From positions 6,138,001-6,202,000 of the forward strand of contig NZ_CP197246.1 in assembly GCF_052076145.1 (NCBI RefSeq): a stretch of 64,000 nt of DNA, read 5' to 3'. A program made the position numbers and the translations under genes. Within the stretch, counting starts at the first letter, position 1. Each line of letters begins with the position of its first letter. Below the pieces are notes generated by a model. The model was not told the DNA's origin and ran no database searches. It worked only from the letters and a program-made list of their open reading frames with translations. This document shows positions 50,416 to 58,759 of the stretch, one piece after another. The DNA is from Kitasatospora sp052076145. GTDB taxonomy: Bacteria > Actinomycetota > Actinomycetes > Streptomycetales > Streptomycetaceae.

Positions 50416-52107
50416 GTGCCGCGTCGGGAGAGTCCACTGGACCAGGGGGACGGAGCGCTGCTGCGCTTCGCAGCCGATCTGCGCGCGCTCAGAGCGCGCG
50501 CGGGCAGCCCGCCGTACCGGCAGCTCGCACTCCGGGCGCACTGCTCGGCCGCCAGCCTGTCGGTCGCGGCGGGTGGTCGGCGGCTGCCGAGCCTCGCCGT
50601 CACCCGCGCCTACGTGCAGGCCTGTGGCGGGGACGTCCGGGAGTGGCAGCTCCGCTGGCAGCTGCTCGCCGCCGAGCAGGCCGCCGACACCGCCGCCCGG
50701 CGCCGCGCCCAGGACACCGGCCGGGCGCCCTACCCCGGCGCAGCCCCCTTCGAAGCCGCCGACTCCGCGCGCTACTTCGGCCGTGAGGCACTGCTCGACC
50801 AGCTGGTCGAGCAGCTCGCCAGGCGGCGCCTGATCGCCGTCACCGGCCCGTCCGGGGTGGGGAAGTCCTCACTGGTCCGGGCCGGTCTGCTGGCCCGGCT
50901 GGGCGCGGGCCCGAGTGCCGTGCCGACCGCGCTGCTCACCCCGGGCGAGCAGCCGATGGCGGCGTACGCAGCCGCGCTCGCCCAGCTCGGCAGCCGGCCG
51001 GGCGAGGGAACGGCCGGCCCGGCTGATGGCGGCTCGGCGGGCGGCGGCCCGCTGCTGGTGGTGGACCAGGGGGAGGAGCTGTACACCCGCTGCCAGGACC
51101 CGGCCGAGCGCAGGCGGTTCCTGGACGCCCTGGCGGAGCTGGCCACCGGAGCCGGGCAGCAGCGATGTCGGGTCGTCCTGGTGCTGCGCTCCGACCACGA
51201 GGAGCTGCTCGCCCGGCACCCCGGGCTCGCTGCCGCCGCAGGCACGCACGGAGCCCGCCTGCCGGTCGGCCGCCCGGAGCCGGAGGAGCTCCGCCGGGCG
51301 ATCACCGAACCGGCGGTCCGGGCCGGTTGCACCGTCGAGGGTGCGCTGCTCGCCGTACTGATCGCCGCCGCCGCCCAGCAGCCCGGCGCGCTGCCACTGC
51401 TGTCGGCGGCCCTCCTGGAGACCTGGCGGCGGCGCAGCGGAAACGCGCTGACCCTGGCCGGGTTCCAGGCCACCGGCGGCTTCGAGGGTGCGCTCGCCCG
51501 GACCGCCGAGGCCCTGTACGAGGGCCTGGACGCGCCGGACCGGGAGCGTGCGCGGGCGGTCCTCCGGCGGCTCGGCGGCGAGGCGCCGCCGGTGGACGGC
51601 GCGGAGCGGCTGCGCAGGCCGGTCGGGCGGGAGGAGTTCGAGGGGCCGGGCGTACCGGCGGTGCTGGAACGCCTCGTCCGGGCCCGGCTGGTGGTGCTGG
51701 ACAGGCAGAGCGTCGAACTGGCCCACCACGCCCTCCCGTACGCCTGGCCCCGGCTGCGCGAGTGGCTGGCCGAGGAGCCGGAGGCGCTCGGCGACCACCG
51801 CAGGCTCACCGTGGCGGCCCGGGGCTGGGCCGCCGCCGACCGGGACCCGGAACTGCTCTACCGGGGGGCCAGACTGGATCTCGTACGGCGACGGGTGGCA
51901 GCCGGGGAGCTGACCCCGGCCGGGGTCGAGCGGGCCTTCCTGGCGGCGGCGGCCCGCGCTGCTGCCGCCGACCGGCGCCGACTCCGCCGCCAGGGCCTTG
52001 CCGTCGCGACCCTCGCCGCGGCGGGCGGGGCGCTGCTCACCCTCGCCGGGGGAGCGGGCGGCAGGCTCGGCCGGTGGATTGATCGGCCCCGGGCGCAGGG
52101 GAGTTGA
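50416..52107 (+). CDS. HTH-STAND NTPase, probable pathway regulator
   Basis: 563 residues. An N-terminal XRE-like helix-turn-helix (RQLALRAHCSAASLSVAAGG) is followed by PYPGAAPFEAADSARYFGRE, the entry of nSTAND1 NTPases, Walker A TGPSGVGKSSLVRAGLL and Walker B LLVVDQGEELYTRC. The arm region ends near residue 500 and is followed directly by one membrane helix (GLAVATLAAAGGALLTLAGG). Relatives usually carry C-terminal WD40 repeats as sensors; these are absent. It sits inside the pseudopeptide cluster and shares the repeat-rich promoter region with the aldolase operon, which suggests that it regulates the cluster. The GTG start follows AGAAGGGGAG. Confidence 0.82.
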   Translation: MPRRESPLDQGDGALLRFAADLRALRARAGSPPYRQLALRAHCSAASLSVAAGGRRLPSLAVTRAYVQACGGDVREWQLRWQLLAAEQAADTAARRRAQDTGRAPYPGAAPFEAADSARYFGREALLDQLVEQLARRRLIAVTGPSGVGKSSLVRAGLLARLGAGPSAVPTALLTPGEQPMAAYAAALAQLGSRPGEGTAGPADGGSAGGGPLLVVDQGEELYTRCQDPAERRRFLDALAELATGAGQQRCRVVLVLRSDHEELLARHPGLAAAAGTHGARLPVGRPEPEELRRAITEPAVRAGCTVEGALLAVLIAAAAQQPGALPLLSAALLETWRRRSGNALTLAGFQATGGFEGALARTAEALYEGLDAPDRERARAVLRRLGGEAPPVDGAERLRRPVGREEFEGPGVPAVLERLVRARLVVLDRQSVELAHHALPYAWPRLREWLAEEPEALGDHRRLTVAARGWAAADRDPELLYRGARLDLVRRRVAAGELTPAGVERAFLAAAARAAAADRRRLRRQGLAVATLAAAGGALLTLAGGAGGRLGRWIDRPRAQGS

Positions 52108-52297
52108 ACAGAGCGGCGCGGCTGGACGGGCCGTCGGCGGGCCGGGTAGCTTGGCCGTCGATCCGGCCGGAACCTCCTGAACTTGCTTGATCCTGGAGTG
52201 AGTTGGTCGGGCGGCTGGCACAGTTCCAGAGCCCCGAGACCCGAGACCCGAGACCCGCGACCGAGACCGCATCCGCATCCGCATTCCAGGGGGAGCC

Positions 52298-53371
52298 ATG
52301 TCCGATCCGGTGCGTCCGGTCCACAGCTGGGACGAGTTCAGCACGCTGCGGGAGGTGGTGGTCGGCTCCGCCGCCGGGGCCCGGCTGCCCGCGCTGTCGG
52401 ACCCGTCCGCCTGGCTCTCGTGCTTCCCGAAGAGCCGGGCCGCCGAGCTGGCCGCCATCCGGACCGGGCCCTACCCGCAGCAGGTCGTCGAGGAGACCGA
52501 CGAGGACCTGGACGCACTGGCCACCACCCTGCGCAGCCTCGGTGTCACCGTCCACCGGCCCGAACCGGTCGACCACGCTGCCGGGTTCGCGGCGCCGCAG
52601 TGGCGGGCGGACGGCGGGTTCCACTCCTACTGCCCGCGTGACCTCACCCTGGTCGTCGGCGAGACGGTGATCGAGGTGGCGAGCCCGATGCGGGCCCGCT
52701 ACTTCGAGGTGTTCGGCCTGCGGGCGCTGTTCAACGACTACCTGCGGGCCGGCTCCCGCTGGCTCTGCGCACCACGCCCGCAGCTGCGCGACGAACTCTT
52801 CGAGTCGGACGCGGAGGGTCTGCCGCTGTTGGGGGAGAGCGAGCCCGTCTTCGACGCCGCCAACGTGCTCCGCCTCGGCCGGGACGTGTTCTACCAGGTC
52901 TCCCGCAGCGGCAACGAACTCGGCCTGCGCTGGCTGGAGTCGACGCTCGGCCTGCTCGGCGACCTGCGCCTGCACCCGCTGCGCGGCATCTACGGCTACA
53001 CCCACATCGACAGCACCATCGCGCTGCTGCGGCCCGGCTTGGTGCTGCTCAACCCCGAGCGGATCAGACCCGAGACGGTGCCGGACCAGCTGCGCGGCTG
53101 GGACGTCCTGTGGTGCCCTCCGGCGGAAACCAGGGCCGCTGAGCCCGAGCCCATGCTCAGCGAGAGCTGGATCGGGATGAACCTGCTGATGGTCGACCCG
53201 GCCACGGCGATCGTGGAGCAGGGGCAGCGCGGCCTGATCAAGCTGTTGGAGCACGCCGGGATCACCGTCCTGCCGCACCGGCTGCGGCACTCCCGGGTGC
53301 TCGGTGGAGGCTTCCACTGCGTCACCCTGGACACCCGGCGTGACGGCGGCCCGGAGGACTACCTGTCGTGA
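52298..53371 (+). CDS. Glycine/inosamine-type amidinotransferase (KtmF-like)
   Basis: 357 residues of the AGAT/StrB1 guanidino-transferase family. The catalytic Cys is C341 in GGGFHCVTLDTRR; the active-site His is H236 in GYTHIDSTIALL, and acidic residues of the site are in SEPVFDAANVLR. Family enzymes move an amidino group from arginine to an amine. KtmF in ketomemicin biosynthesis amidinates an amino acid such as phenylalanine, which the ATP-grasp ligase then uses; I infer the same here. The 190 bases upstream contain short CGAGACC and GCATCC direct repeats but no match to the composite promoter. The 3' end overlaps the convergent ROK gene by 13 bases. Confidence 0.85.
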   Translation: MSDPVRPVHSWDEFSTLREVVVGSAAGARLPALSDPSAWLSCFPKSRAAELAAIRTGPYPQQVVEETDEDLDALATTLRSLGVTVHRPEPVDHAAGFAAPQWRADGGFHSYCPRDLTLVVGETVIEVASPMRARYFEVFGLRALFNDYLRAGSRWLCAPRPQLRDELFESDAEGLPLLGESEPVFDAANVLRLGRDVFYQVSRSGNELGLRWLESTLGLLGDLRLHPLRGIYGYTHIDSTIALLRPGLVLLNPERIRPETVPDQLRGWDVLWCPPAETRAAEPEPMLSESWIGMNLLMVDPATAIVEQGQRGLIKLLEHAGITVLPHRLRHSRVLGGGFHCVTLDTRRDGGPEDYLS

Positions 53372-54360
53372 TCCGGCCGAGCCTGGTGCGGGAAGCCCCG
53401 GGAGGGCGGGCCTGGCGTGGGCTGGTCCGGTGTGAGCAGGTCGTGGGCGAGCAGACCGGCGCCGACGCGGGCGGCGGTGTCGCCGAGCGCCGCCGGCAGC
53501 AGGGCGGGCGCGATGTGGAACCCGACGAGCCGCTGCTCCAGGGCGGCGCGCAGCGGCCCGAAGAGGGTGTCGCCCGCCTCCGCCAGCCCGCCGCCGACGA
53601 TGATCGCGGCCGGGTCGAGCAGGCTGTGCGCGACGAGCAGGCCGTCGGCGAGTGCGGCCACGGCCTCGGACCAGACCGCGACGGCCCGCCGGTCGCCCGC
53701 CTCGACGGCCCGCGCGCAGTCGGCGCTGTCGGCGGCGGGGTCGCCGCTGGCCTCGGCCCACGCGCGGGAGACGGCGGAGGCGGAGGCCAGGGTCTCCAGG
53801 CAGCCGTGCTGTCCGCAGCCGCACGCCGCGCCGCCGGGCCGGATCACGACGTGGCCGATCTCGCCGCCGTTGCCGTGCGCCCCGGCCTCGATCCGTCCGT
53901 CGATCGCGATCCCTCCGGCGATGCCGGTGCCGAGTGCGACGAAGAGGAAGCGGTCGATGCCGCGTCCGGCACCGGCCCGGCCCTCGGCGAGCGCGCCGGT
54001 CCGGACGTCGTGGCCGAGTGCCACGGGCAGCGGGCGGCCGGTCTCGGCCAGCCGTTCGGCGATGAGGTCGCGGAGCGGGAGGTCACGCCAGCCGAGGTTG
54101 GCGGAGTAGACGGCGATGCCGTGCTCCTCGTCGACCGTCCCCGGCACGGCCACCCCGGCGGCGGCCGGGGGCGCGCCGAAGCGCTCCTGGCTCTCCCGGC
54201 CGAGTCGGGTGACCAGGTCGAGGATCGAGGCGACGACGGTGCGCGGCCCCGCCTCGCGGCCGGTGGGCCGGCGCAGCTCGTACGGCACGGTGCCGTCGTG
54301 GGCGACGAGTGCGCCCTTCATTCCGGTGCCGCCGACGTCGAGGGCGATGACGTGTTCCAC
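53359..54360 (-). CDS. ROK-family sugar kinase
   Basis: 333 residues. The phosphate-binding loop is ALDVGGTGMKGALV; LGTGIAGGIAIDGRI and EIGHVVIRPGG follow; the structural zinc site is CGCGQHGCLET. There is no N-terminal helix-turn-helix, so it is a kinase rather than a ROK repressor. It should phosphorylate a hexose or amino sugar taken up by the neighbouring ABC permeases. GTG 54360 lies 33 bases after the SIS gene stop, in the same transcript. Confidence 0.88.
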   Translation of the reverse strand: MEHVIALDVGGTGMKGALVAHDGTVPYELRRPTGREAGPRTVVASILDLVTRLGRESQERFGAPPAAAGVAVPGTVDEEHGIAVYSANLGWRDLPLRDLIAERLAETGRPLPVALGHDVRTGALAEGRAGAGRGIDRFLFVALGTGIAGGIAIDGRIEAGAHGNGGEIGHVVIRPGGAACGCGQHGCLETLASASAVSRAWAEASGDPAADSADCARAVEAGDRRAVAVWSEAVAALADGLLVAHSLLDPAAIIVGGGLAEAGDTLFGPLRAALEQRLVGFHIAPALLPAALGDTAARVGAGLLAHDLLTPDQPTPGPPSRGFPHQARPDHDR

Positions 54361-54393
54361 GGGGGTGACCGTGCCCTTCTACGGAGGAGGCCG

Positions 54394-55323
54394 TCAGGGG
54401 TGCAGGACCACCGAGCGGGTCAGGTTGCGCGGTTGGTCCGGGTCGAGGCCGCGGGCCTCGGCCAGCTCGACGGCCAGCCGGTGCACGCGGACGAGGTCGG
54501 CCATCGGGTCGAGCGGGGACTCGACGAGGAGGCCGCCCGTCCGGCTGATGTCGAGGTCGAGTCCCTCCGGGAGGCGGCCGAACATCCAGGCCACCCGGCC
54601 GGGGGCGGTGATGCTGATCGGGCCGTGCCGGTACTCCATCGCGGGGTAGGCCTCCGTCCAGGCCCCGGCCGCCTCGCGCATCTTGAGGCCCGCCTCCTGG
54701 GCGAGGCCGCACGTCCAGCCGGCGCCGAGGAAGGTGAACTGCTCGGCGCCCGTCAGGCCTTCTGGCAGCGGGGTGGCGAGCGCGAGCTCGGCGTCCTCGG
54801 CCGCCTCGGCGACGGTGCGGACGCCCTCGGGCAGCGCGCCCTCGCTCTCCAGGTGGGCGCGGAACAGCGCCAGCGCGCTGGTGGCGAACCGGGTCTGCAC
54901 GACGGACGTCTCGTCGGCGAAGTCCAGGACGGCGACGGAGTCCGCCGCCGTCATCACCGGCGTCACGGGGTCGGCGGTGACGGCGCTGGTGCGGGTGGTG
55001 CCGCGCACCCGGCCCAGCAGCTCCAGCACCTCGGTGGTGGTGCCGGAACGGGTCAGGGCCAGCACCCGGTCGTAGGCCCGGTCGAAGGGGAACTCGGAGG
55101 CGGCGAACGCGTCGGTCTCGCCGTGGCCGCCCGCCTCCCGCAGCGTGGCGTACGCCTGGGCGATGAACCACGAAGTGCCGCAGCCGATGACGGCGACCCG
55201 CTCGCCCCGCTGCGGCAACGCCGGGTGTCCGGGGGCGAGTTCGGCGGCCTTGCGCCAGCAGGACGGCTGGGTGGCGATCTCCGTCGCGGTACGGCTCGCG
55301 GACGGGCGGGTGGTGGACGCCAT
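54394..55323 (-). CDS. SIS-domain sugar-phosphate isomerase/deaminase
   Basis: 309 residues with two SIS domains, as in the isomerase half of GlmS and in AgaS: VAVIGCGTSWFIAQAYATL with the phosphate-binding TRSGTTTEVLELL, then FTFLGAGWTCGLAQEAGLKMRE and MEYRHGPISITAPG. The GP-rich ends fit aldose-ketose isomerases or deaminases acting on amino-sugar phosphates. With the ROK kinase and ABC importer this suggests uptake and catabolism of an amino sugar or glucoside. ATG 55323 follows GAGGGG. The gene diverges from the binding-protein gene. Confidence 0.82.
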   Translation of the reverse strand: MASTTRPSASRTATEIATQPSCWRKAAELAPGHPALPQRGERVAVIGCGTSWFIAQAYATLREAGGHGETDAFAASEFPFDRAYDRVLALTRSGTTTEVLELLGRVRGTTRTSAVTADPVTPVMTAADSVAVLDFADETSVVQTRFATSALALFRAHLESEGALPEGVRTVAEAAEDAELALATPLPEGLTGAEQFTFLGAGWTCGLAQEAGLKMREAAGAWTEAYPAMEYRHGPISITAPGRVAWMFGRLPEGLDLDISRTGGLLVESPLDPMADLVRVHRLAVELAEARGLDPDQPRNLTRSVVLHP

Positions 55324-55345
55324 CGGGTAGCCCCTCAAGTTGACT

Positions 55346-55371
55346 GCAATTGCTCGATTGATAGCAGTTGC
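55346..55371. promoter_or_regulatory. Paired GCARTTGC elements in the sugar-locus divergent region
   Basis: GCAATTGC (a perfect palindrome, 55346-55353) and GCAGTTGC (55364-55371) lie 18 bases apart in the AT-richer 331-base gap between the SIS and binding-protein genes. They probably form the operator of a sugar-responsive repressor, with TTGACT at 55340 nearby. The remaining gap shows direct GGTCTGGTCT steps and no gene. Confidence 0.4.
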
Positions 55372-55654
55372 AAGCATCAGTGCGCAAACAATTGGCGAAG
55401 ATCTGCTTGAATCATCAAAGGATGGCCCTGATATGAGGCGATATGTACCGATTCTGCGAAGCCTTCGCCGCAACAATTCGGTAACCGGTCTGGTCTGCTT
55501 GCCGTGGAGGGGATAGGACTTGCGCTCAGCGGAGGCGGCAGGCCTTCCGAACCGAGCAGGCGCGCACCGTTTGCGCCCTTGACACCACGCCCGATCTCCA
55601 CCCGACCGAGCTGCGGTGTCTGCGCGCCCTCCCCACGCAAAGGCGGTAGTTGTG

Positions 55655-56923
55655 ATGCACAGGGGTCTGCTGACTCTCTCGGCCATCGGTCTCACCGGTG
55701 CCCTCGCCCTGACGGCGTGTTCGTCCAGCTCCGGCGGATCGGCGTCGGACAGTGTCACCACCCTCAAGCTGGTCGCGGCCGATTACGGTGACAAGGCGGC
55801 CAACAGCTCGAAGGCGTACTGGGACGGTGTCGCCCAGGCCTTCCAGGCGGCGAACCCGAACATCAAGGTCGATGTCCAGGTCGTGAACTGGAACGACATC
55901 GACAAGCAGGTCAAGACGATGATCCAGAGCGGCAACCAGCCGGACATCCTGCAGACCGGCGGCTACGCCGACAAGGTCGCCGACGACCTCCTCTACAAGG
56001 CCGGTGACGTGCTGTCGATCGGCGTGCAGGCCAACTTCATCGACACCTTCGCCAAGGCCGGCCAGGTCGACGGCACCCAGTACGGCATCCCGTTCGTCTC
56101 CTCCGCCCGCGCGTTCTTCTACAACAAGGCGATCTTCGCGCAGGCCGGCATCACCGACGCCCCCAAGACCTGGGACGACGTCAAGACCGACGCCGCACTC
56201 ATCAAGGCCAAGGTCCCCGGCGTCACCCCCTACGCACTGCCGCTCGGCCCCGAGGAAGCCCAGGGCGAGTCGATGATGTGGGAGCTCGGCAACGGCGGCG
56301 GCTTCACCGACGCCAACGGCAAGTACAGCCTCGACAGCCAGGCCAACACCGACACCTTCAACTGGCTCAAGACCAACCTCGTCGACCCCGGCCTCACCTA
56401 CCCCAACCCCGCCACCACCGACCGCAAGACCGCCTTCGCGGACTTCGCCGCCGGCAAGGCCGCCATGCTCAACGGCCACCCCTCACTGATCCAGATGTCC
56501 AAGGACGGCAAGGTCGACTACGGCGTCACCGCCATCCCCGGCAAGGCCGGCGCCCTCAAGAACACCCTCGGCGTCGCCGACTGGGTCATGGCGTTCAAGA
56601 AGAACGGCCACCGCGAGCAGGTCAAGAAGTTCCTCGACTTCGCGTACTCCAAGGAGAACACCCTCAAGTTCGACGAGCTCTACAACCTGATGCCCGTCAC
56701 CCAGGACACCCTCCGCGACATGACCGGCAACCCCGCCCACAAGGACCTCGCCCCGTTCTTCGCCCTCCTGCCCAGCGCCTCCTTCTACCCCCTCGGCGAC
56801 ACCAGCTGGGACGCCGTCTCCGCCGAGATCAAGAAGAGCGGCGGCAGCGCCGTCAAGGACGACCCCGCCAAGGTCCTCGGCGACCTCCAGAAGAAGGCCC
56901 AGGCCGCAGCCGCCAACAAGTAA
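55655..56923 (+). CDS. Sugar ABC transporter substrate-binding lipoprotein
   Basis: 422 residues. The lipoprotein signal ends in the lipobox LTACSSSSGG. The mature protein has the family-1 solute-binding fold of oligosaccharide or amino-sugar importers (WDGVAQAFQAANPNIKV, YGIPFVSSARAFFYN, AAMLNGHPSLIQM). It captures the sugar outside the cell for the two permeases that follow. ATG 55655 has AAAGGCGG 8 bases upstream; a GTG lies one codon earlier. A strong hairpin follows the gene, probably giving higher expression than for the permeases. Confidence 0.9.
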   Translation: MHRGLLTLSAIGLTGALALTACSSSSGGSASDSVTTLKLVAADYGDKAANSSKAYWDGVAQAFQAANPNIKVDVQVVNWNDIDKQVKTMIQSGNQPDILQTGGYADKVADDLLYKAGDVLSIGVQANFIDTFAKAGQVDGTQYGIPFVSSARAFFYNKAIFAQAGITDAPKTWDDVKTDAALIKAKVPGVTPYALPLGPEEAQGESMMWELGNGGGFTDANGKYSLDSQANTDTFNWLKTNLVDPGLTYPNPATTDRKTAFADFAAGKAAMLNGHPSLIQMSKDGKVDYGVTAIPGKAGALKNTLGVADWVMAFKKNGHREQVKKFLDFAYSKENTLKFDELYNLMPVTQDTLRDMTGNPAHKDLAPFFALLPSASFYPLGDTSWDAVSAEIKKSGGSAVKDDPAKVLGDLQKKAQAAAANK

Positions 56924-56936
56924 CACCAGTTCCCCG

Positions 56937-56983
56937 TACGGGAGGTGAGCCGCCTCGAAGCCGAGGCCCCCTCACCTCCCGTA
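56937..56983. terminator. Intercistronic hairpin between binding protein and permease
   Basis: TACGGGAGGTGAG pairs with CTCACCTCCCGTA (13 bp), and the loop contains a second small stem (GCCTCG/CGAGGC). It lies in the 83-base gap before the permease. Such hairpins protect the upstream message or partly stop transcription, as after malE-type genes. Confidence 0.7.
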
Positions 56984-57006
56984 TCCCAGAACGAAAGGCA
57001 CGACCG

Positions 57007-57909
57007 TTGTCGCACAGAACCGGTGTACGAGGAGCGGGGCGCACCCTCCTCGCGAGGCTCGGCCCGGCCCCGTGGATCGGGCCCGCGGTGCTGCTCATCG
57101 CACTCGTGGTGCTGTGGCCCGTCTACGAGATGGTGCACACCTCGTTCCTGCGGATCAGCACCAGTGGTTTCGTCCGTGGCTCGGCCGGCCTCGACAAGTA
57201 CCGCAAACTCTTCGGCGAGACCGACCTCCCGCACGTCCTGCTCTGGACGGTCGTCTGGACGGTCGCCGTCGTCGGCCTGACCGTGGTGCTCTCACTGGGG
57301 CTGGCACAGCTGTTCAACCAGCAGTTCCCCGGCCGCCGGCTGACCCGCTGGGCGTTGATCGCGCCCTGGGCGGCCTCGGTGCTGATGACCTCCATCGGCT
57401 TCAAGTGGATGCTCGACCGCACCGCCGGTGTCCTCAACACCGTGATGACCGACCTCGGCCTGATCAGCGGACCGCAGGACTGGCTCGGTGACCCCAGCAC
57501 CGCCAGGCCCTGGATGGCCCTGGTCGCGGTGTTCGTCTCGCTGCCGTTCACCACCTACACGCTGCTGGCCGGTCTCCAGACCGTCCCCGGCGAGGTGTAC
57601 GAGGCGGCGAAGGTCGACGGCACCAGCGGCTGGCAGACGTACCGGCTGATCACCCTGCCGCTGCTGCGGCCCGCGCTGATGGTCGGCCTGGTGATCAACC
57701 TGATCAACGTCTTCAACTCCTTCCCGATCATCTGGGGCATGACCCAGGGCGGCCCGGACAGCCAGACGGCCACGACCACGGTCTTCGCGTTCCAGCTGAT
57801 GAACACCGACATCGGCGAATCCGCCGCGATGTCGGTCGTCAACTTCGGCCTGGTCGTGGTGATGGTGCTGGCGTTCCTGAAGGTCAGCCGCTGGAACGAG
57901 GAGAGCTGA
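57007..57909 (+). CDS. ABC sugar permease (MalF type)
   Basis: 300 residues with six membrane helices starting PAVLLIALVVLWPVYEMV. The cytoplasmic coupling helix contains the EAA motif: VYEAAKVDGTSGWQTYRLI then LPLLRP. It forms the channel with the next gene product. The initiator is TTG at 57007, because GAAAGG lies 8 bases ahead and no ATG or GTG occurs before the first helix. Confidence 0.9.
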   Translation: MSHRTGVRGAGRTLLARLGPAPWIGPAVLLIALVVLWPVYEMVHTSFLRISTSGFVRGSAGLDKYRKLFGETDLPHVLLWTVVWTVAVVGLTVVLSLGLAQLFNQQFPGRRLTRWALIAPWAASVLMTSIGFKWMLDRTAGVLNTVMTDLGLISGPQDWLGDPSTARPWMALVAVFVSLPFTTYTLLAGLQTVPGEVYEAAKVDGTSGWQTYRLITLPLLRPALMVGLVINLINVFNSFPIIWGMTQGGPDSQTATTTVFAFQLMNTDIGESAAMSVVNFGLVVVMVLAFLKVSRWNEES

Positions 57910-58742
57910 TGACCTTCAAGACCGGTTCGTTGAAGCCCCGCACGTTGGTCATCACCGCCGTCGCCTGGCTGCTCGCCGCGCTCTTCCTGCTCCCCTACCT
58001 GGAGATGGTCGTCACCGCGCTGCGCCCCGCAGATGAACTCCGCGACGCGACCTACCTCCCCAAGCACTTCGCCTGGTCCAACCTCGTCAACGTCTGGCGC
58101 GACTCCACCCTCGGCACCAACCTCCAGGTCACCCTCCTGGTCGCCGGCGGCTCGACGCTGCTGGTCCTGCTGGTGGCGTTGCCCGCCGCGTACTACACGG
58201 CCCGGATGCGCTTCCGCGGACGCCGCGCCTTCCTGCTGCTCGTCCTCGTCACCCAGATGTTCCAGCCGACCTCACTCCTCGTCGGCCTCTACCGCGAGTT
58301 CTACCAGTTCCACATGCTCAACTCCGTCTGGACCCTGATCATCTGCAACGCCGCCTTCAACCTCGCGTTCGCAATCTGGATCCTCACCGCCTACATCTCC
58401 TCCATCCCCGTCGAACTCGAGGAAGCCGCCCAGATCGACGGCCTCGGCCGACTCGGCGCCCTACGCCGCGTCACCATCCCCCTCGCCATGCCCGGCATCG
58501 TCACCGCCGTCATCTTCACCTTCATCTCGGCCTGGAACGAATTCGTCATGGGCCTACGCCTCACCACCATCCCCGACAGCCAACCCCTCACCGTCGGCAT
58601 CAACAACTTCATCGGCAACTACACCGTCCAGTGGAACTACCTCTTCGCCGGATCCGTCGTCGCCATCCTCCCCGTCGTCATCCTCTTCGCCTTCATCGAA
58701 CGCCAGGTCGTCTCCGGCCTCACCGCAGGCTCCGTCAAGTAG
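57909..58742 (+). CDS. ABC sugar permease (MalG type)
   Basis: 277 residues, six membrane helices, EAA loop ELEEAAQIDGLGRLGALRRV and a C-terminal ERQVVSGLTAGSVK typical of MalG-like subunits. ATG 57909 overlaps the stop of the first permease by one base (TGATG). No ATPase gene is present; in streptomycetes the general MsiK-type ATPase serves such importers. Confidence 0.92.
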   Translation: MTFKTGSLKPRTLVITAVAWLLAALFLLPYLEMVVTALRPADELRDATYLPKHFAWSNLVNVWRDSTLGTNLQVTLLVAGGSTLLVLLVALPAAYYTARMRFRGRRAFLLLVLVTQMFQPTSLLVGLYREFYQFHMLNSVWTLIICNAAFNLAFAIWILTAYISSIPVELEEAAQIDGLGRLGALRRVTIPLAMPGIVTAVIFTFISAWNEFVMGLRLTTIPDSQPLTVGINNFIGNYTVQWNYLFAGSVVAILPVVILFAFIERQVVSGLTAGSVK

Positions 58743-58759
58743 CCCACGGGGACGGGACG

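Noticed and set aside
45765..53371. Saxitoxin-like pathway (AONS-type synthase plus amidinotransferase)
   Set aside because: Saxitoxin needs a SxtA polyketide-like fusion and many oxygenases. The PGM1-type ligase and HpcH/HpaI aldolase here fit ketomemicin-type pseudopeptides instead.
55485..55500. Possible DasR site (GGTCTGGTCT)
   Set aside because: The DasR consensus is a palindrome (TGGTCTAGACCA). This is a direct repeat, so I did not call it.
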